Source of the DNA: Azoarcus indigens
GTDB taxonomy: Bacteria > Pseudomonadota > Gammaproteobacteria > Burkholderiales > Rhodocyclaceae
NCBI RefSeq assembly: GCF_004361735.1
Contig: NZ_SNVV01000030.1
Span: forward strand, 1 to 55,353
Reading direction: 5' to 3'
DNA: 55,353 nt
Part shown: positions 35,268 through 46,368 of the stretch, one piece after another
How the letters are laid out: the number at the start of each line of letters is the position of its first letter
Numbering within the stretch: the first letter of the stretch is position 1
Translations under genes and position numbers: made by a program
Notes under the pieces: model-generated
What the model was told of the DNA's origin: nothing
Seen by the model: only the letters and a program-made list of their open reading frames with translations
Database searches by the model: none

Positions 35268-36439
35268 GCCGGCTTGTGCGCTGCGCGCCACTGAGGGTTG
35301 TCGCCGAGATACGGCAGGATGGCGGCGGCGGCCTTCTCCGCGGTGTTCTGCCGCAGCGTAAGGTGCAGCTCGGTGAAACGTTGCTCCAGTTCCGCGCAGG
35401 CGGAAGCATTTGCCAGCCAGGCTTCCAGCGCCTCGGCGAGGCGCTCCGGCGTGGCTTCGTCCTGCAGCAGTTCGGGCACCACCGATTCGCCACACAGTAC
35501 GTTCGGCAGGCCCACCCAGGGCAGGTAGGCCATGCGCTTCATCAAGCGATACTGCCACTTGCCCATGCGGTAAGTGATCACCATGGGACGTTTCAGCAGC
35601 GCGGCTTCCAGCGTGGCGGTGCCACTGGCGACCAGCACCACGTCCGCCGCTGTCATCGCATCCACCGCATGACCAAACAGGAGGCGGATGGGCAACTCGC
35701 CGGCCTCCTGCCTGTGCATCGCCTCCTGGAACAGCTCACGCGTCTCCCGCGTAGCCAGTGGTACCAGGAAGACAGCGTCCGGATTGCGCTCCGCCATCAG
35801 GCGGGCGGTGGCGATGAAGGTCTCACCGAGGTTGCGGACCTCGGACTGGCGACTGCCAGGCAGCATCGCGACCACCCTGAGCTTGGCGGAGAGGCCCAGC
35901 CGTTCCCGCGCGGCGGCCCGGCTGGGCTCCAGCGGAAAGACGTCGGCCAGCGGATGACCGACATAGCTCACCGGCACACCGGCTCTATCGTAGATCTCGG
36001 GCTCGAAAGGGAAAAGGCACAGCATGCGGGTGACCGAACGCGCGATGCGTTTTATCCTGCCGCCGCGCCAGGCCCAGATCGAGGGGCTGACGAAGTGCAC
36101 CGCCGGCAGCCCGGCGGACTTCACCTTGCCTTCCAACCACAGATTGAAATCGGGTGCGTCCACACCGATGAACGCCGACGGGCGGTTGCGCAGGATGTCC
36201 TTCAACAACGCCTTGCGGATACCCGAGAGCTCGCGGTAGCGCTTGAGCGCATCCACATAGCCGTGCACCGCCAGCAGTTCCGAAGGCCAGCGCGCATCAA
36301 AACCCTCGGCCTGCATCTTGGGGCCGCCAATGCCATAGAACTGCGCGTCCGGGCAGTGGCGCTTGATGGCGCGGATCAGGTGGCTGGCGAGCAAGTCGCC
36401 GGACGCTTCTCCGGCAACCATGGCGATACGCGGGGCCAT
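35264..36439 (-). CDS. lpxB: Lipid A disaccharide synthase
   Basis: Peripheral inner-membrane GT19 glycosyltransferase (391 aa) joining UDP-diacylglucosamine and lipid X to the lipid A disaccharide. Signatures: [59 protein letters not shown] and LPGSRQSEV. The start at 36439 sits 4 bp after the lpxA stop; the longer frame to 36583 is inside lpxA and rejected. Confidence 0.97.
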   Translation of the reverse strand: MAPRIAMVAGEASGDLLASHLIRAIKRHCPDAQFYGIGGPKMQAEGFDARWPSELLAVHGYVDALKRYRELSGIRKALLKDILRNRPSAFIGVDAPDFNLWLEGKVKSAGLPAVHFVSPSIWAWRGGRIKRIARSVTRMLCLFPFEPEIYDRAGVPVSYVGHPLADVFPLEPSRAAARERLGLSAKLRVVAMLPGSRQSEVRNLGETFIATARLMAERNPDAVFLVPLATRETRELFQEAMHRQEAGELPIRLLFGHAVDAMTAADVVLVASGTATLEAALLKRPMVITYRMGKWQYRLMKRMAYLPWVGLPNVLCGESVVPELLQDEATPERLAEALEAWLANASACAELEQRFTELHLTLRQNTAEKAAAAILPYLGDNPQWRAAHKPA

Positions 36440-36443
36440 GGCT

Positions 36444-37214
36444 TCACCGAACGATACCGCGACCGGAGGCGGCGATAAATTCGGAGAACAGGGCCACTTC
36501 AGGGAATTCGGCGGCGATCTCCGCGACCTGCTCCCGCGCCTCGTCCAGCTTGAGGCCGGAGCGATACAGCACACGGTAGGCACGCTTGATGGCGGCGATG
36601 CCTTCGCTGGAATAGCCGCGCCGCTTCAGCCCTTCGCTGTTGATGCCATGCGGCGCCGCCGGATTACCGGCCACAGTGACGAAAGGCGGCAGATCCTGCA
36701 GCAACACGGTGCCGACGCCGCAGAAGCTGTGCGCCCCGACGCGGCAGAACTGGTGCACCCCGGTGAACCCGCCAAGGATTGCCCAGTCGCCGACGTGGAC
36801 ATGGCCGGCCAAGGTGGCGTTGTTGGCGAAGATGGTGTGATCGCCCACCTGGCAGTCATGGGCCACGTGCACATAGGCCATGATCCAGTTGTCGCTACCG
36901 ATGCGGGTGACGTGCGCATCCTGGCTGGTACCGACATTGAAGGAGCAGTACTCGCGGATGGTGTTGCGATCGCCGATTTCCAGCCGGGTCGGCTCATCGT
37001 CGTACTTCTTGTCCTGCGGCACCGCGCCGATGGAACAGAACTGGAAAATCTCGTTGTCGCGCCCGATGCGGGTATGGCCCTCGACGACGACGTGCGGCCC
37101 GATGCGGCTGCCGTCGCCGATCTCGACATGCTCGCCGATGATGGAGTAGGCGCCGACCTCCACGTTGGCGCCCAGCTTGGCCCCAGGATGAACGATCGCG
37201 GTCGGGTGGATCAT
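36444..37214 (-). CDS. lpxA: UDP-N-acetylglucosamine acyltransferase
   Basis: First enzyme of lipid A synthesis (256 aa). It is a left-handed beta-helix of hexapeptide repeats, forms trimers and transfers a 3-hydroxyacyl group from ACP. The catalytic histidine lies in YVHVAHDCQVGDH; GGFTGVHQFCRVG and the helical C-terminus are typical. The ATG at 37214 shares one base with the fabZ stop (TGATG). A longer frame to 37235 is rejected. Confidence 0.97.
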   Translation of the reverse strand: MIHPTAIVHPGAKLGANVEVGAYSIIGEHVEIGDGSRIGPHVVVEGHTRIGRDNEIFQFCSIGAVPQDKKYDDEPTRLEIGDRNTIREYCSFNVGTSQDAHVTRIGSDNWIMAYVHVAHDCQVGDHTIFANNATLAGHVHVGDWAILGGFTGVHQFCRVGAHSFCGVGTVLLQDLPPFVTVAGNPAAPHGINSEGLKRRGYSSEGIAAIKRAYRVLYRSGLKLDEAREQVAEIAAEFPEVALFSEFIAASGRGIVR

Positions 37215-37648
37215 CACAGGGTCTTGAGCGCACACATCAGTTCGGCTTCGGTGGCGATCTCGTCACCGACACGGGCGACACCCTTGTACTTGTAGATATT
37301 GCGCTTGTTCTGGGTAATGGAGACGTCGAACAACAACTGGTCGCCCGGCACCACCGGACGCTTGAAGCGAACGCCGTCGATGCCGGCGAACAGCACCACC
37401 GAATTCTCGTCGGGCTGCATCCCCATGGTCTTGAACGACAGCAAGGCCGCCGCCTGGGCCATGGCCTCAATGATCAGCACGCCCGGCATCACCGGGTGGT
37501 GGGGAAAATGACCGGGGAAAAAGGGCTCGTTCATGGTGACGTTCTTCAGCGCCAGGATGCGCTTGCCCTCCTCCAGTTCCAGCACCCGGTCCACCAGCAG
37601 GAAGGGGTAACGATGGGGCAGGTACTTGAGGATTTCGTTGATGTCCAT
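37214..37648 (-). CDS. fabZ: 3-hydroxyacyl-ACP dehydratase FabZ
   Basis: Hot-dog-fold dehydratase (144 aa) of fatty-acid elongation. It competes with LpxA/LpxD for 3-hydroxyacyl-ACP. Catalytic His and Glu lie in [20 protein letters not shown], and [16 protein letters not shown] opens the protein. It sits between lpxD (5 bp upstream) and lpxA (1-bp overlap), the standard order. Confidence 0.97.
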   Translation of the reverse strand: MDINEILKYLPHRYPFLLVDRVLELEEGKRILALKNVTMNEPFFPGHFPHHPVMPGVLIIEAMAQAAALLSFKTMGMQPDENSVVLFAGIDGVRFKRPVVPGDQLLFDVSITQNKRNIYKYKGVARVGDEIATEAELMCALKTL

Positions 37649-37653
37649 GTCGT

Positions 37654-38679
37654 TCAGTTCGAGCTCTTTTCTTCGAGGCGTTGTTCGAGGGCGCGTATTC
37701 TATCCACCAGGGCGTCCAGATGGCGAAGATGGGCGAAGTTTTTCACCCAGTCCGCGTGGCCCTGGACGGGCAGATTGGCGGTATAGACCCCCGCCTTGTT
37801 GATCGATTTGGTCACCAGCGTGCCGGCGGAAATCACCACGTCGTCGGCGATATGCAGGTGCCCGATGATGCCAGCCTGACCGCCCACCATGCAGCGCGCA
37901 CCGATGACGGTGCTGCCGGCGATCCCCACGCAGCCAGCAATGGCGGTGTAATCGCCGATGCGGACGTTGTGGCCGATCTGGATCTGGTTGTCTATCTTCA
38001 CACCCTTGCCGATCCAGGTATCGTCAAGCGCACCGCGGTCTATCGTGGTGTTTGCGCCGATCTCCACCTCATCACCAATGACGACCCGGCCAACCTGGGG
38101 AATCTTCACCCAGGCGCCGCTCTTCTCACGGGCAAAGCCAAAACCGTCCGAGCCAATGACGGCGCCGGAATGGATCAGGCAATCCTGCCCTATCACGCAG
38201 TCGGCATAGATAGAGACCCGGGGAGAAATGCGAGTGCCCCGCCCTACCGCACAATTCCTGCCAATGTAGCTGCCGGCGCCGATTACGACGTCTTCGCCGA
38301 TCCTCGCACCGGCTTCTATGACTACCCCGGCGGCGACCGACACCGACGCAGGAATCGCTACCGAAACCGCCGCTGTCGGATGGATGCCGGGAACCGCAGG
38401 CTCAGGCGGGTTGAAAAACTGGGCGACGCGCGCGAAATGCAGGTAGGGGTCCGGCGCCACAATGCGCGGACGGTCGGTCAGGAGGTCCCGTGCGCCAGGG
38501 CCGACGATGACTGCCGCCGCCTGGCTGGACTTCAGCTTGGAAACGTAGCGTGGATTGGCGAGGAAGGAGAGATCGCCCTCTCCCGCCTGATCAAGCGTGG
38601 CTACCCGCCGGACGACGACCTTGCCATCGCCGACCAGTTCTCCACCAAGGCGGTTGACCAGCTCTTCAAGACTGTACAT
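37654..38679 (-). CDS. lpxD: UDP-3-O-(3-hydroxyacyl)glucosamine N-acyltransferase
   Basis: Third lipid A enzyme (341 aa). An N-terminal uridine-binding domain ([19 protein letters not shown]...[13 protein letters not shown]) is followed by a hexapeptide-repeat beta-helix (about 105-300) and a C-terminal helix that binds ACP. Catalytic-histidine region [14 protein letters not shown] is intact. It lies 18 bp after skp and 5 bp before fabZ. Confidence 0.97.
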   Translation of the reverse strand: MYSLEELVNRLGGELVGDGKVVVRRVATLDQAGEGDLSFLANPRYVSKLKSSQAAAVIVGPGARDLLTDRPRIVAPDPYLHFARVAQFFNPPEPAVPGIHPTAAVSVAIPASVSVAAGVVIEAGARIGEDVVIGAGSYIGRNCAVGRGTRISPRVSIYADCVIGQDCLIHSGAVIGSDGFGFAREKSGAWVKIPQVGRVVIGDEVEIGANTTIDRGALDDTWIGKGVKIDNQIQIGHNVRIGDYTAIAGCVGIAGSTVIGARCMVGGQAGIIGHLHIADDVVISAGTLVTKSINKAGVYTANLPVQGHADWVKNFAHLRHLDALVDRIRALEQRLEEKSSN

Positions 38680-38697
38680 GCGCCGTAGGCTGGGATC

Positions 38698-39204
38698 TTA
38701 CTTGCCCTCGGACAGGGACTTGATCACCTTGTCCGTGATGTCGATCCGCGGACTGGCGTAGACCGCTTCCTGGAAGATGATGTCGAACTTCTCGGCTTCA
38801 GCGATCTGCTTCACCGTGCGGTTCGCCTTGTCCAGTACCGACGCCAGTTCCTCGTTGCGGCGCTGGTTCAGATCTTCGCGGAATTCGCGCTGCTTGCGCT
38901 GGAAATCGCGGTTCAGGTCGTTGAAGGCGCGTTCCTTGTTACGGCGATCGGCCTCAGCCATGGTCATGCCGTTGCGCTCAAGGTCTTCCTGCATGGATTG
39001 CAGGTCCTTGGCCATGCGCTGCATTTCCTGATCGCGCTTCTCGAACTCCTTCTCCAGGCGCTGCTGGGCGCGCACGGCGGGCACCGCCTCACGCATCACC
39101 CGGTCGGAATTGACGAACCCAATCTTGGTCTCGGCCGCCGCGGCGCTCTGGGCGGCGATTCCGAGCACTGCTGCTGCGAGAATGGAAAGGGTGCTGACTT
39201 TCAC
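38698..39204 (-). CDS. skp: Periplasmic chaperone Skp/OmpH
   Basis: Holdase (168 aa) that carries unfolded outer-membrane proteins across the periplasm. Signal peptide MKVSTLSILAAAVLGIAAQSA is cleaved before ETKIGFVNSDRVM. A long, charged coiled-coil section (about 45-130) forms the tentacles, and the C-terminus returns to the beta body (FDIIFQEAVYASPRIDITDKV). It lies between bamA and lpxD, the usual order. Confidence 0.94.
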   Translation of the reverse strand: MKVSTLSILAAAVLGIAAQSAAAAETKIGFVNSDRVMREAVPAVRAQQRLEKEFEKRDQEMQRMAKDLQSMQEDLERNGMTMAEADRRNKERAFNDLNRDFQRKQREFREDLNQRRNEELASVLDKANRTVKQIAEAEKFDIIFQEAVYASPRIDITDKVIKSLSEGK

Positions 39205-39242
39205 TTAAGCCTCCAACGAAAACGATAAGGGCGGCGGGTTTA

Positions 39243-41531
39243 TCAGAACACCGAGCCCATCTGGAACTGGAACCGCTGGACCTCATCCTCGGACTTGGCA
39301 TTCAGCGGGAAACCAACGCTGAACTTCAGCGGACCGATAGGCGAACTCCACGCAAACGCCAGTCCGCTACTGTAGCGCAAGTCGCCGAACTTGAGCTTCT
39401 GGTCCTCCCCCCACACCTGACCGGCATCGAAGAAGGCGGAAATACGGAAGGAACGGTCCATGCCGGCGCCCGGCATCGGGAAATAGAACTCCGCGTTGCC
39501 AACGACCTTGCGGGTACCACCCAGGGAGTCGCCATCGGTGTTACGGTCGGTACCCAGCGAGCTCTGCTCGTAGCCGCGCACCGAGCCAATACCGCCTGCG
39601 TAGAAATTCTTGTAGAAAGGCATGGGCTTGCCACCGTAGCCCTTGGCCCAACCGAAGTCGCTATTGAGCATCAGCGCATAGTCCCGCCCGATCGGCAGCC
39701 AGTACTGGTACTGGTAGTTCAGCTTGCCGTATCGGATGTCGCCGCCGGGAACCGCGACTTCGCCGTAGATGCGTTGATAGATACCCTTGCGCGGGTAGAG
39801 GACGCTGTCACGGCTATCGCGGGCCCAGCCAGCGCTCGCGATCAAGCTCATCAAGCCGCCGCAATCGTAGCTATCGCAGAACTTGATGTACTGCGAGGGG
39901 CTGTCGGAATAGGTGGTGATCCGGGTCCGGTCCAGGGTCAGACCAAAGCTGATGCTGTCATCCTCGGCAATCGGGTAACCGAGACGTAGGCCGACACCGC
40001 TGGAAACCGTCTTGTACGGCGCGACAGAATAGGACTCGGACGGATCGTAGGTACGGTGGTAGACATCCCAGCCCAGGCTGACACCGTCAACGGTGTAATA
40101 CGGGTTGGTGAAGGACAGGGCATATGTCCGGTTGGATGCGCTGGTGTTCAGGCCCAGAGTCAGCGCATTGCCGCTACCGAAAAGGTTCTGCTGGGAAATA
40201 GAGGCCGACAGGACGACCTTCTCGGAGCTGGAGAAGCCGGCGCCCAGCATCAGGTTGCCGGTCGCCCGCTCCTTGACATTGAAGTTGGCGTCGACCTGGT
40301 CGGTCGTACCCGGCACCGCCGGGGTCTCGACGGTGACTTCATCGAAGAAGCCCAGGCGGTCCACCCGGGTGCGGGAGCGATTGATCGCCGAGGCGTCATA
40401 CCAGGCCCCCTCCATCTGCCGCATCTCGCGACGCACCACTTCGTCGCGCGTCTTGGTGTTGCCGCCGACATTGATGCGGCGCACATACACCCGACGGCCC
40501 GGATCCACGAACACGGTGAAGGCGACTTCCCGCTTCTCCTTGTCCACTTCGGGTGCCGCATTCACGTTGGCGAAGGCATAACCTTCGTTGCCCAGCTTGT
40601 CGGTAACTGCCTTAGTGGTCTCGGTAAGCTTTTCACGCGAGAAGATCTCGCCTGGCTTGATGGTACTGAGCGCCAGATAGTCGGATTCGGGGAGGATCAG
40701 ATCGCCGGTGAAGCGGACGCCGGTAACGGTATAGACCTCGCCCTCGGTGATGCTTAGGGTGATGTAGATGTCTTTCTTGTCCGGAGTAATCGAAACCTGG
40801 GTGGAATCGATGTTGAAGTCCAGGTAGCCCCGGTTGAGATAATACGAACGCAGGTTTTCCAGGTCAGCAGACAGTTTCTGGCGTGAATACTGGTCGTTCT
40901 TGGTATACCAGGTCAGCCAGCCCGGCGTGGTCAATTGGAAGAGATCGAGCAAATCGTCCTCGTCGAACGCCTTGGCACCGATGATGCTGATCTGCTTGAT
41001 CTTGGCGACCTCGCCCTCGTCCACCGTGAAGTTGATGGAAACGCGGTTGCGCTCTAGCGGGGTCACGGTGGTGGTGACGGTCGCCGCGTATTTGCCGCGG
41101 CTGAGGTACTGCCGCTTCAATTCCTGCTCTGCTCGGTCCAGCAGCGCGCGGTCGAAAATACGGGATTCGGCGAGGCCGACTTCACGCAGGCCCTTCTTCA
41201 GCTGATCCTTGTCGAATTCCTTCACGCCAACGAAATCAATCTGCGCGATCGCGGGGCGCTCATCCACCAGCACGACGAGCACGTCGTTCTCGACTTCGAT
41301 GCGCACGTCACGGAAGAAACCGGTAGCGAACAGGCCGCGGATTGCTTCCGCGGCCTGACCTTCATCAAAACGCTCGCCAACCTTGACCGGCAGGTAATTG
41401 AACACCGTACCCGCCTCGGTTCGTTGAATTCCTTCGACACGGATGTCTTTAACGGTGAACGGTTCGAAAGCAAACGCCGGCGAAGCGGCAAAAAGGGCCG
41501 TGATCAGCCCGGACAGAAGCTTACGGTTCAT
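39243..41531 (-). CDS. bamA: Outer membrane protein assembly factor BamA
   Basis: Essential Omp85 barrel (762 aa) that inserts outer-membrane proteins. Signal peptide MNRKLLSGLITALFAASPAFA; five POTRA domains (about 22-420, the first opening FTVKDIRVEGIQRTEAG); then a 16-strand barrel. The barrel carries the VRGYEQSSLG motif of loop 6 and ends FQFQMGSVF, with the C-terminal Phe used as a Bam signal. Starts 11 bp after rseP and precedes skp by 38 bp. Confidence 0.98.
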   Translation of the reverse strand: MNRKLLSGLITALFAASPAFAFEPFTVKDIRVEGIQRTEAGTVFNYLPVKVGERFDEGQAAEAIRGLFATGFFRDVRIEVENDVLVVLVDERPAIAQIDFVGVKEFDKDQLKKGLREVGLAESRIFDRALLDRAEQELKRQYLSRGKYAATVTTTVTPLERNRVSINFTVDEGEVAKIKQISIIGAKAFDEDDLLDLFQLTTPGWLTWYTKNDQYSRQKLSADLENLRSYYLNRGYLDFNIDSTQVSITPDKKDIYITLSITEGEVYTVTGVRFTGDLILPESDYLALSTIKPGEIFSREKLTETTKAVTDKLGNEGYAFANVNAAPEVDKEKREVAFTVFVDPGRRVYVRRINVGGNTKTRDEVVRREMRQMEGAWYDASAINRSRTRVDRLGFFDEVTVETPAVPGTTDQVDANFNVKERATGNLMLGAGFSSSEKVVLSASISQQNLFGSGNALTLGLNTSASNRTYALSFTNPYYTVDGVSLGWDVYHRTYDPSESYSVAPYKTVSSGVGLRLGYPIAEDDSISFGLTLDRTRITTYSDSPSQYIKFCDSYDCGGLMSLIASAGWARDSRDSVLYPRKGIYQRIYGEVAVPGGDIRYGKLNYQYQYWLPIGRDYALMLNSDFGWAKGYGGKPMPFYKNFYAGGIGSVRGYEQSSLGTDRNTDGDSLGGTRKVVGNAEFYFPMPGAGMDRSFRISAFFDAGQVWGEDQKLKFGDLRYSSGLAFAWSSPIGPLKFSVGFPLNAKSEDEVQRFQFQMGSVF

Positions 41532-41542
41532 TCTTCAGTTGT

Positions 41543-42907
41543 TCAGCCGGAAATAAGACGATTGATGTCGTTGTAGAAGGCGAATGCCATAAGCATTGCG
41601 AGGAGAACGAGACCGATTTGTTGACCGATCTCCATGACGCGTTCCGGAATCGGACCGCCCTTGATGATCTCCACCACATAATACAGTAAATGCCCACCAT
41701 CCAGCACCGGGATGGGGAGCAGGTTCAGCACGCCCAAACTGATGCTGATGAGGGCCACGAACTTGAGATAGTGGCTGAGTCCGAGTTGAGCTGTCTGGCC
41801 TGCGTAGTCGGCGATGGTGACGGGGCCGGAGAGATTTTTCCACGACACCTCCCCGGTCAGCATCCGACCCATCATCTTCAGGCTGAGGACACTGGTTTCC
41901 CAGGTCTGGGATACCGCCTTGACCAAGCCCTGCACCGGCCCATAGCTCACTACGGTAAACATCGACAGGCCGCCATGCACGGGCTCGGCAACCGCCACAC
42001 CGATGCGGCCGATCTGTTGGCCATTCTCGCTGCTGACCTCCGGCACGACGGAAAGCTGTATGCGCGCACCGCCACGCAGCACTTCAAGATTCACGCTCCT
42101 CCCGCCGGCCTCGCGGATCCTGCCGACCAGTTCGGTCCAGGAATCGATTGCTGCGCCGTCTATCCCCAGCACCTCATCCCCGACGCGCAGGCCGGCACGA
42201 TCAGCCGCAGCGCCTTCCACCAGCTTGCCGATGACTGGCGGAATCGCCGGCCGCCAGGGCTTGAGACCCATACGGGTGATCAGGTCTTCTCCACCATCGT
42301 CTATCGGCAAACCAGCGAGATCAAGCACCCGCACCGCGGGACGCTCATCAAGCGTCGTCACTCGGAGTTCCACCTGTCGGCTCTCCAGCACGTGGCGCAG
42401 CAGTGCCCAACGCAACTCCTGCCAACTGCGGACCTCCTCGCCGTCGACCGCCCCCACCAGATCGCCTTCGACAACGCCGGCGGCAACCGCAGGGGAGTTC
42501 TCGCTGGCTATCGCCAGCCGTGGGCGCAACTCCTCGGTTCCCGCAACGAAAACGCCCCAATACACAGCGATCGCCAACAGGAAGTTGGCCAGCGGCCCTG
42601 CTGCGACGATGGCGAAGCGCCGCCACACACTCTTGCGGTTGAACGCACGGTGCAACTCTGCTGGCGCAACCTCGCCTTCCCGCTCGTCCAGCATCTTCAC
42701 GTACCCGCCCAGCGGAAACGCGGAAAGAGCCCACTCCGTGCCATCCCGTCCCGCCTTGCGGACCAACAATGGGCGGCCGAAACCGATGGAGAAGCGCAGC
42801 ACCTTCACACCGCACCAACGGGCAACGAGGTAATGCCCCAACTCGTGAACCAGAATCAGGACACCAAGGGCAACCGCGAAAGGAATCAGATAGTTCAACA
42901 GGGACAT
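41543..42907 (-). CDS. rseP: Site-2 protease RseP
   Basis: Inner-membrane zinc metalloprotease (454 aa) that cleaves anti-sigma factor RseA-like proteins within the membrane and releases the envelope-stress sigma factor. H21-E-L-G-H25 lies in the first membrane helix; two PDZ domains occupy the middle (VEGDLVGAVDGEEV and RAGLRVGDEVLGIDG); the second active-site motif is NLLPIPVLDGGHLL near the C-terminus. The ATG shares one base with the dxr stop (TGATG). Confidence 0.96.
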   Translation of the reverse strand: MSLLNYLIPFAVALGVLILVHELGHYLVARWCGVKVLRFSIGFGRPLLVRKAGRDGTEWALSAFPLGGYVKMLDEREGEVAPAELHRAFNRKSVWRRFAIVAAGPLANFLLAIAVYWGVFVAGTEELRPRLAIASENSPAVAAGVVEGDLVGAVDGEEVRSWQELRWALLRHVLESRQVELRVTTLDERPAVRVLDLAGLPIDDGGEDLITRMGLKPWRPAIPPVIGKLVEGAAADRAGLRVGDEVLGIDGAAIDSWTELVGRIREAGGRSVNLEVLRGGARIQLSVVPEVSSENGQQIGRIGVAVAEPVHGGLSMFTVVSYGPVQGLVKAVSQTWETSVLSLKMMGRMLTGEVSWKNLSGPVTIADYAGQTAQLGLSHYLKFVALISISLGVLNLLPIPVLDGGHLLYYVVEIIKGGPIPERVMEIGQQIGLVLLAMLMAFAFYNDINRLISG

Positions 42908-44106
42908 CAAGCAGCCTGGCGTAGTCGGATTTCCTTGCGCGCGTACTCCCGCGCGCAAGCATCGGCGGCAAGCACCGACTCGAGCGAATCGACCGCAAGC
43001 CCTCCGGCACGTTCCATACAAGCAGCGATCACTTCCGGAATCCGCAGGAAACCGATGCGACGCTCCAGAAAGGCCCCGACTGCCTCTTCATTGGCGGCAT
43101 TCAGGACAGCGGCGGCGGCACCGCCGGCGCGCAAGGCCTCATAGGCCAGCGCAAGGCAAGGGAAGCGGGAGAAATCGGGACGCTCGAAAGTCATCCTGGC
43201 GACCTCGAAGAGGTCCAGCGCTTTGACGCCAGAGTCGATCCGGTCAGGCCAGGCCAGCGCATGCGCAATCGGCGTGCGCATGTCTGGATTGCCCAGCTGC
43301 GCCAGCACCGAGCCATCCTCGTAATCCACCATCGAGTGAATGACGCTCTGCGGGTGAACCACCACCTCGATGCGCTCGGCCGGCACCCCGAACAGCCAAT
43401 GGGCTTCGATCACCTCCAGCCCCTTGTTCATCATCGTCGCCGAGTCCACCGAGATCTTCCGCCCCATAACCCAGTTGGGATGAGCGCAAGCCTGCTCAGG
43501 CGTCACTTGCTCCAACTGTGACAGCGGCGTCTCCCTGAAGGGGCCACCAGAGGCAGTCAGCAGCACACGGCGAACACCATGGGAACCCGGGTTGCGGCGG
43601 AAATCCCCTGGCAGCGACTGGAACACCGCGTTGTGCTCGCTATCGATGGGCAGAAGCGTGGCGCCCGCCTTCTCCACTGCATCGATGAACAGCTGACCCG
43701 ACAGGACCAGAGCCTCCTTGTTCGCTAGCAGAACCTTCTTGCCCGTGCGGGCCGCAGCCAGCGTTGGCGCAAGCCCGGCTGCACCGACGATAGCGGCCAT
43801 CACGGCATCGACGTCAGCGTGGCTGGCGACATCCACCAGCGCCTGTTCACCGCACAGCACCTCGGTCCTGCTGCCTGCGTCCTTCAGGGCCTGCCGCAAC
43901 AAACCGGCGGAGGCTTCGTCCCCCATCACTGCGTAGCGCGGCGCAAAACGCAGGCACTGGGCATGGAGTTTCTCCCATTGCCGGCTGGCGGTCAGCGCGA
44001 AGGCAGTGAAACGGTGCGGATGGCGGGAAACGACATCCAGCGTGCTGACACCAATCGAGCCGGTGGCACCAAGAACGGTGAGTTGCTGCGGACGGGTTGA
44101 GGACAT
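42907..44106 (-). CDS. dxr: 1-deoxy-D-xylulose-5-phosphate reductoisomerase
   Basis: NADPH-dependent second enzyme of the MEP isoprenoid pathway (399 aa), upstream of IspD/IspF encoded elsewhere in this window. Signatures: the NADPH motif [50 protein letters not shown] and [19 protein letters not shown]. It lies 24 bp after cdsA and overlaps rseP by one base. Confidence 0.97.
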   Translation of the reverse strand: MSSTRPQQLTVLGATGSIGVSTLDVVSRHPHRFTAFALTASRQWEKLHAQCLRFAPRYAVMGDEASAGLLRQALKDAGSRTEVLCGEQALVDVASHADVDAVMAAIVGAAGLAPTLAAARTGKKVLLANKEALVLSGQLFIDAVEKAGATLLPIDSEHNAVFQSLPGDFRRNPGSHGVRRVLLTASGGPFRETPLSQLEQVTPEQACAHPNWVMGRKISVDSATMMNKGLEVIEAHWLFGVPAERIEVVVHPQSVIHSMVDYEDGSVLAQLGNPDMRTPIAHALAWPDRIDSGVKALDLFEVARMTFERPDFSRFPCLALAYEALRAGGAAAAVLNAANEEAVGAFLERRIGFLRIPEVIAACMERAGGLAVDSLESVLAADACAREYARKEIRLRQAA

Positions 44107-44130
44107 CGGGAAATGGGAAACGGTTACCGG

Positions 44131-44955
44131 TTAGGCAATCAACAACAGGGTCCCGAGCCCGATCAGCGGCAAGGTGGAGGTCAGGCTGTCGATGCGATCC
44201 AGCACGCCGCCGTGGCCGGGGAGCAAGGTGCCGCTATCCTTCATGCCTGCTTGACGTTTGAGCAGGGACTCGAAAAGGTCTCCGATGATGCTGACCGCGG
44301 TTACGAGCACGAGGATAGGCGCCAGCAGAAGCAGATTTCCAGCCGGTTGTGCTGCGCCTCCGACGGAGAACGCCACGATGTACCCAAACAGCAGGACACC
44401 TGCCGCGGCGCCGTACGCCCCCTCCCAGGTCTTGCCGGGGCTGATCGCGGGCGCCAGCTTGTGCCGGCCGAAGGCGCGGCCAGAAAAATAGGCTGCAATG
44501 TCTGCAACCCACACGACCGCCATGGCCGCAAGCAACAGCCAAGGGCCAAACTGCCTGAGGTGCGCCAATGCCAGGGCCGGGGGGACCAGTACCAGCACCC
44601 CGACCAACATGGCCAGGATCGGGGAGGAAAGGCGCCACTTGCTCTTAAGCCAGATGGGGACCAGCAGCAGCCAGAACAGCACGCTCAAGCTATAGGCTGG
44701 AAGGAGCAGAGCCGGATCAGTGCCCTGCCCGGTCAGGCCAGCGAAATGCCCAATGACGAAACAAAGGACGGCCGCTCCTACGCTGAAAGCCAACCTCAAA
44801 GGGGTGCGAAAACCGGCGAGCGCCCCCCACTCCCATGCGCCAGCAAAACACACTAGCGCACAAAAACCCAGCCACGCAGCGGGAGGAAGCAGGAAGAGGA
44901 CGGCCAACAGGCCGAACAGGAGAACCAGCGCGGTGATGACCCGCGTTCTAAGCAT
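44131..44955 (-). CDS. cdsA: Phosphatidate cytidylyltransferase
   Basis: Polytopic inner-membrane enzyme (274 aa) making CDP-diacylglycerol from phosphatidate and CTP. About eight hydrophobic segments are followed by the family signature [19 protein letters not shown] with [12 protein letters not shown]. The start at 44955 overlaps the end of uppS by 8 bp; a longer frame to 45129 lies in uppS and is rejected. Confidence 0.96.
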   Translation of the reverse strand: MLRTRVITALVLLFGLLAVLFLLPPAAWLGFCALVCFAGAWEWGALAGFRTPLRLAFSVGAAVLCFVIGHFAGLTGQGTDPALLLPAYSLSVLFWLLLVPIWLKSKWRLSSPILAMLVGVLVLVPPALALAHLRQFGPWLLLAAMAVVWVADIAAYFSGRAFGRHKLAPAISPGKTWEGAYGAAAGVLLFGYIVAFSVGGAAQPAGNLLLLAPILVLVTAVSIIGDLFESLLKRQAGMKDSGTLLPGHGGVLDRIDSLTSTLPLIGLGTLLLIA

Positions 44956-45751
44956 GATGCCCCGGATCCGGTACCGCTGTTTCGACTGCGGCAACGGGTT
45001 CGCGCAACTGTTCGCTGGTCCTGCCGAAGCGGCGTTCACGGCCACCATAGGACGCGATGGCCTGATCCAGCGTACCGACGTCGAAGTCGGGCCAGAGGGT
45101 ATCGGTGAAGAACAGCTCGGTATAGGCAAGCTGCCAGAGGAGGAAGTTGCTGATGCGCTGCTCGCCGCCGGTACGGATGAAAAGATCCGGCTCGGGGGCG
45201 TAGCTCATGGACAGTTCCGCAGCCAGCTCCTGTTCGGTGAACTCGCCGACCCGCTCGGGAGCGCGGGCGGTCAATTTGTTGACCGCCTGCATGATGTCCC
45301 AACGGCCGCCGTAATTGGCGGCGACCGTCAGCGTGAAGCGTTCATTTGCCGCGGTGAGCTCCTCGGCAGAACGAATGATCTCCACAAGTTTGGGATCGAA
45401 GCGCGAAAGGTCACCGACGACGCGGAAGCGGATGCCGTTCTGGTGCAAACGGGTCACTTCCTTGCGCAGCGACTTCATGAAGAGCTGCATCAAAAAGGAA
45501 ACCTCGTCCACCGGCCTACGCCAGTTCTCGGAACTGAAGGCAAACAGCGTGAGGTATTCCACTCCGCGTTCCATGCAGGCGCGGATCACCGTCCGCACCG
45601 TCTCCACGCCCCGGCTGTGACCAGCGACGCGGGGCATGAAGCGCTTCCGGGCCCAGCGGCCATTGCCATCCATGATGATGGCGATGTGACGCGGCACCGT
45701 TGTTACCTCGGGGATGTCCCGAGTGGAACTGCTAAAACGCGCGTCGGCCAA
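44948..45751 (-). CDS. uppS: Di-trans,poly-cis-undecaprenyl diphosphate synthase
   Basis: Cis-prenyltransferase (267 aa) that builds the C55 carrier lipid for peptidoglycan and O-antigen. Signatures: [15 protein letters not shown] with the catalytic Asp, [26 protein letters not shown] and [18 protein letters not shown]. It lies 49 bp after frr and overlaps cdsA. Starting at 45751 gives a short 20-residue N-terminal lead before the core. Confidence 0.97.
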   Translation of the reverse strand: MADARFSSSTRDIPEVTTVPRHIAIIMDGNGRWARKRFMPRVAGHSRGVETVRTVIRACMERGVEYLTLFAFSSENWRRPVDEVSFLMQLFMKSLRKEVTRLHQNGIRFRVVGDLSRFDPKLVEIIRSAEELTAANERFTLTVAANYGGRWDIMQAVNKLTARAPERVGEFTEQELAAELSMSYAPEPDLFIRTGGEQRISNFLLWQLAYTELFFTDTLWPDFDVGTLDQAIASYGGRERRFGRTSEQLREPVAAVETAVPDPGHHA

Positions 45752-45800
45752 GATCCGCCTCCTGTGATTCGCCCGGTTGTTGCAAGACCGGCCGAAGGGC

Positions 45801-46358
45801 TCAGATCTGCATCAGTTCCTGTTCTTTCTGCGCCAGCAGCTTGTCGATCTCAGCGACATAACGGTCAGTCAGCTTCTGGATGTCTTCCTCGGCACGACGC
45901 TCGTCATCCTCGGAGATGGTCTTGTCCTTGACTGCATCCTTCAGCTGTTGATTTGCATCGCGACGCAGATTGCGCACGGCGACCTTGGCACCCTCGCCTT
46001 CCTGGCGGACGACCTTGGTCAGGTCACGGCGACGCTCCTCGGTCAGCGCCGGCATCGGCACCCGGATCAACTCGCCCATCGTAGCTGGGTTAAGGCCAAG
46101 ATCGCTATCGCGGATCGCCTTCTCGACCTTGCCCACCATGTTCTTTTCCCAGGGCTGAACGCCGATGGTACGGGCATCGATCAGGGTCACGTTCGCCACC
46201 TGGTTCACCGGAACCAGGCTTCCGTAATACTCGACCATGACGTGGTCGAGCAGGCCGGTGTGCGCACGGCCGGTGCGGATCTTGGCGAGGTCGGTCTTGA
46301 GCGCCTCGACCGACTTCTGCATCTTCTGTTCGGTCGTCTTCTTCAGCTCGGGAGTCAT
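45801..46358 (-). CDS. frr: Ribosome recycling factor
   Basis: Two-domain tRNA-mimic (185 aa) that splits post-termination ribosomes with EF-G. Signatures: [24 protein letters not shown], then [21 protein letters not shown], and [18 protein letters not shown]. It lies 10 bp after pyrH, the usual order. Confidence 0.98.
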   Translation of the reverse strand: MTPELKKTTEQKMQKSVEALKTDLAKIRTGRAHTGLLDHVMVEYYGSLVPVNQVANVTLIDARTIGVQPWEKNMVGKVEKAIRDSDLGLNPATMGELIRVPMPALTEERRRDLTKVVRQEGEGAKVAVRNLRRDANQQLKDAVKDKTISEDDERRAEEDIQKLTDRYVAEIDKLLAQKEQELMQI

Positions 46359-46368
46359 GCTCGCTTCC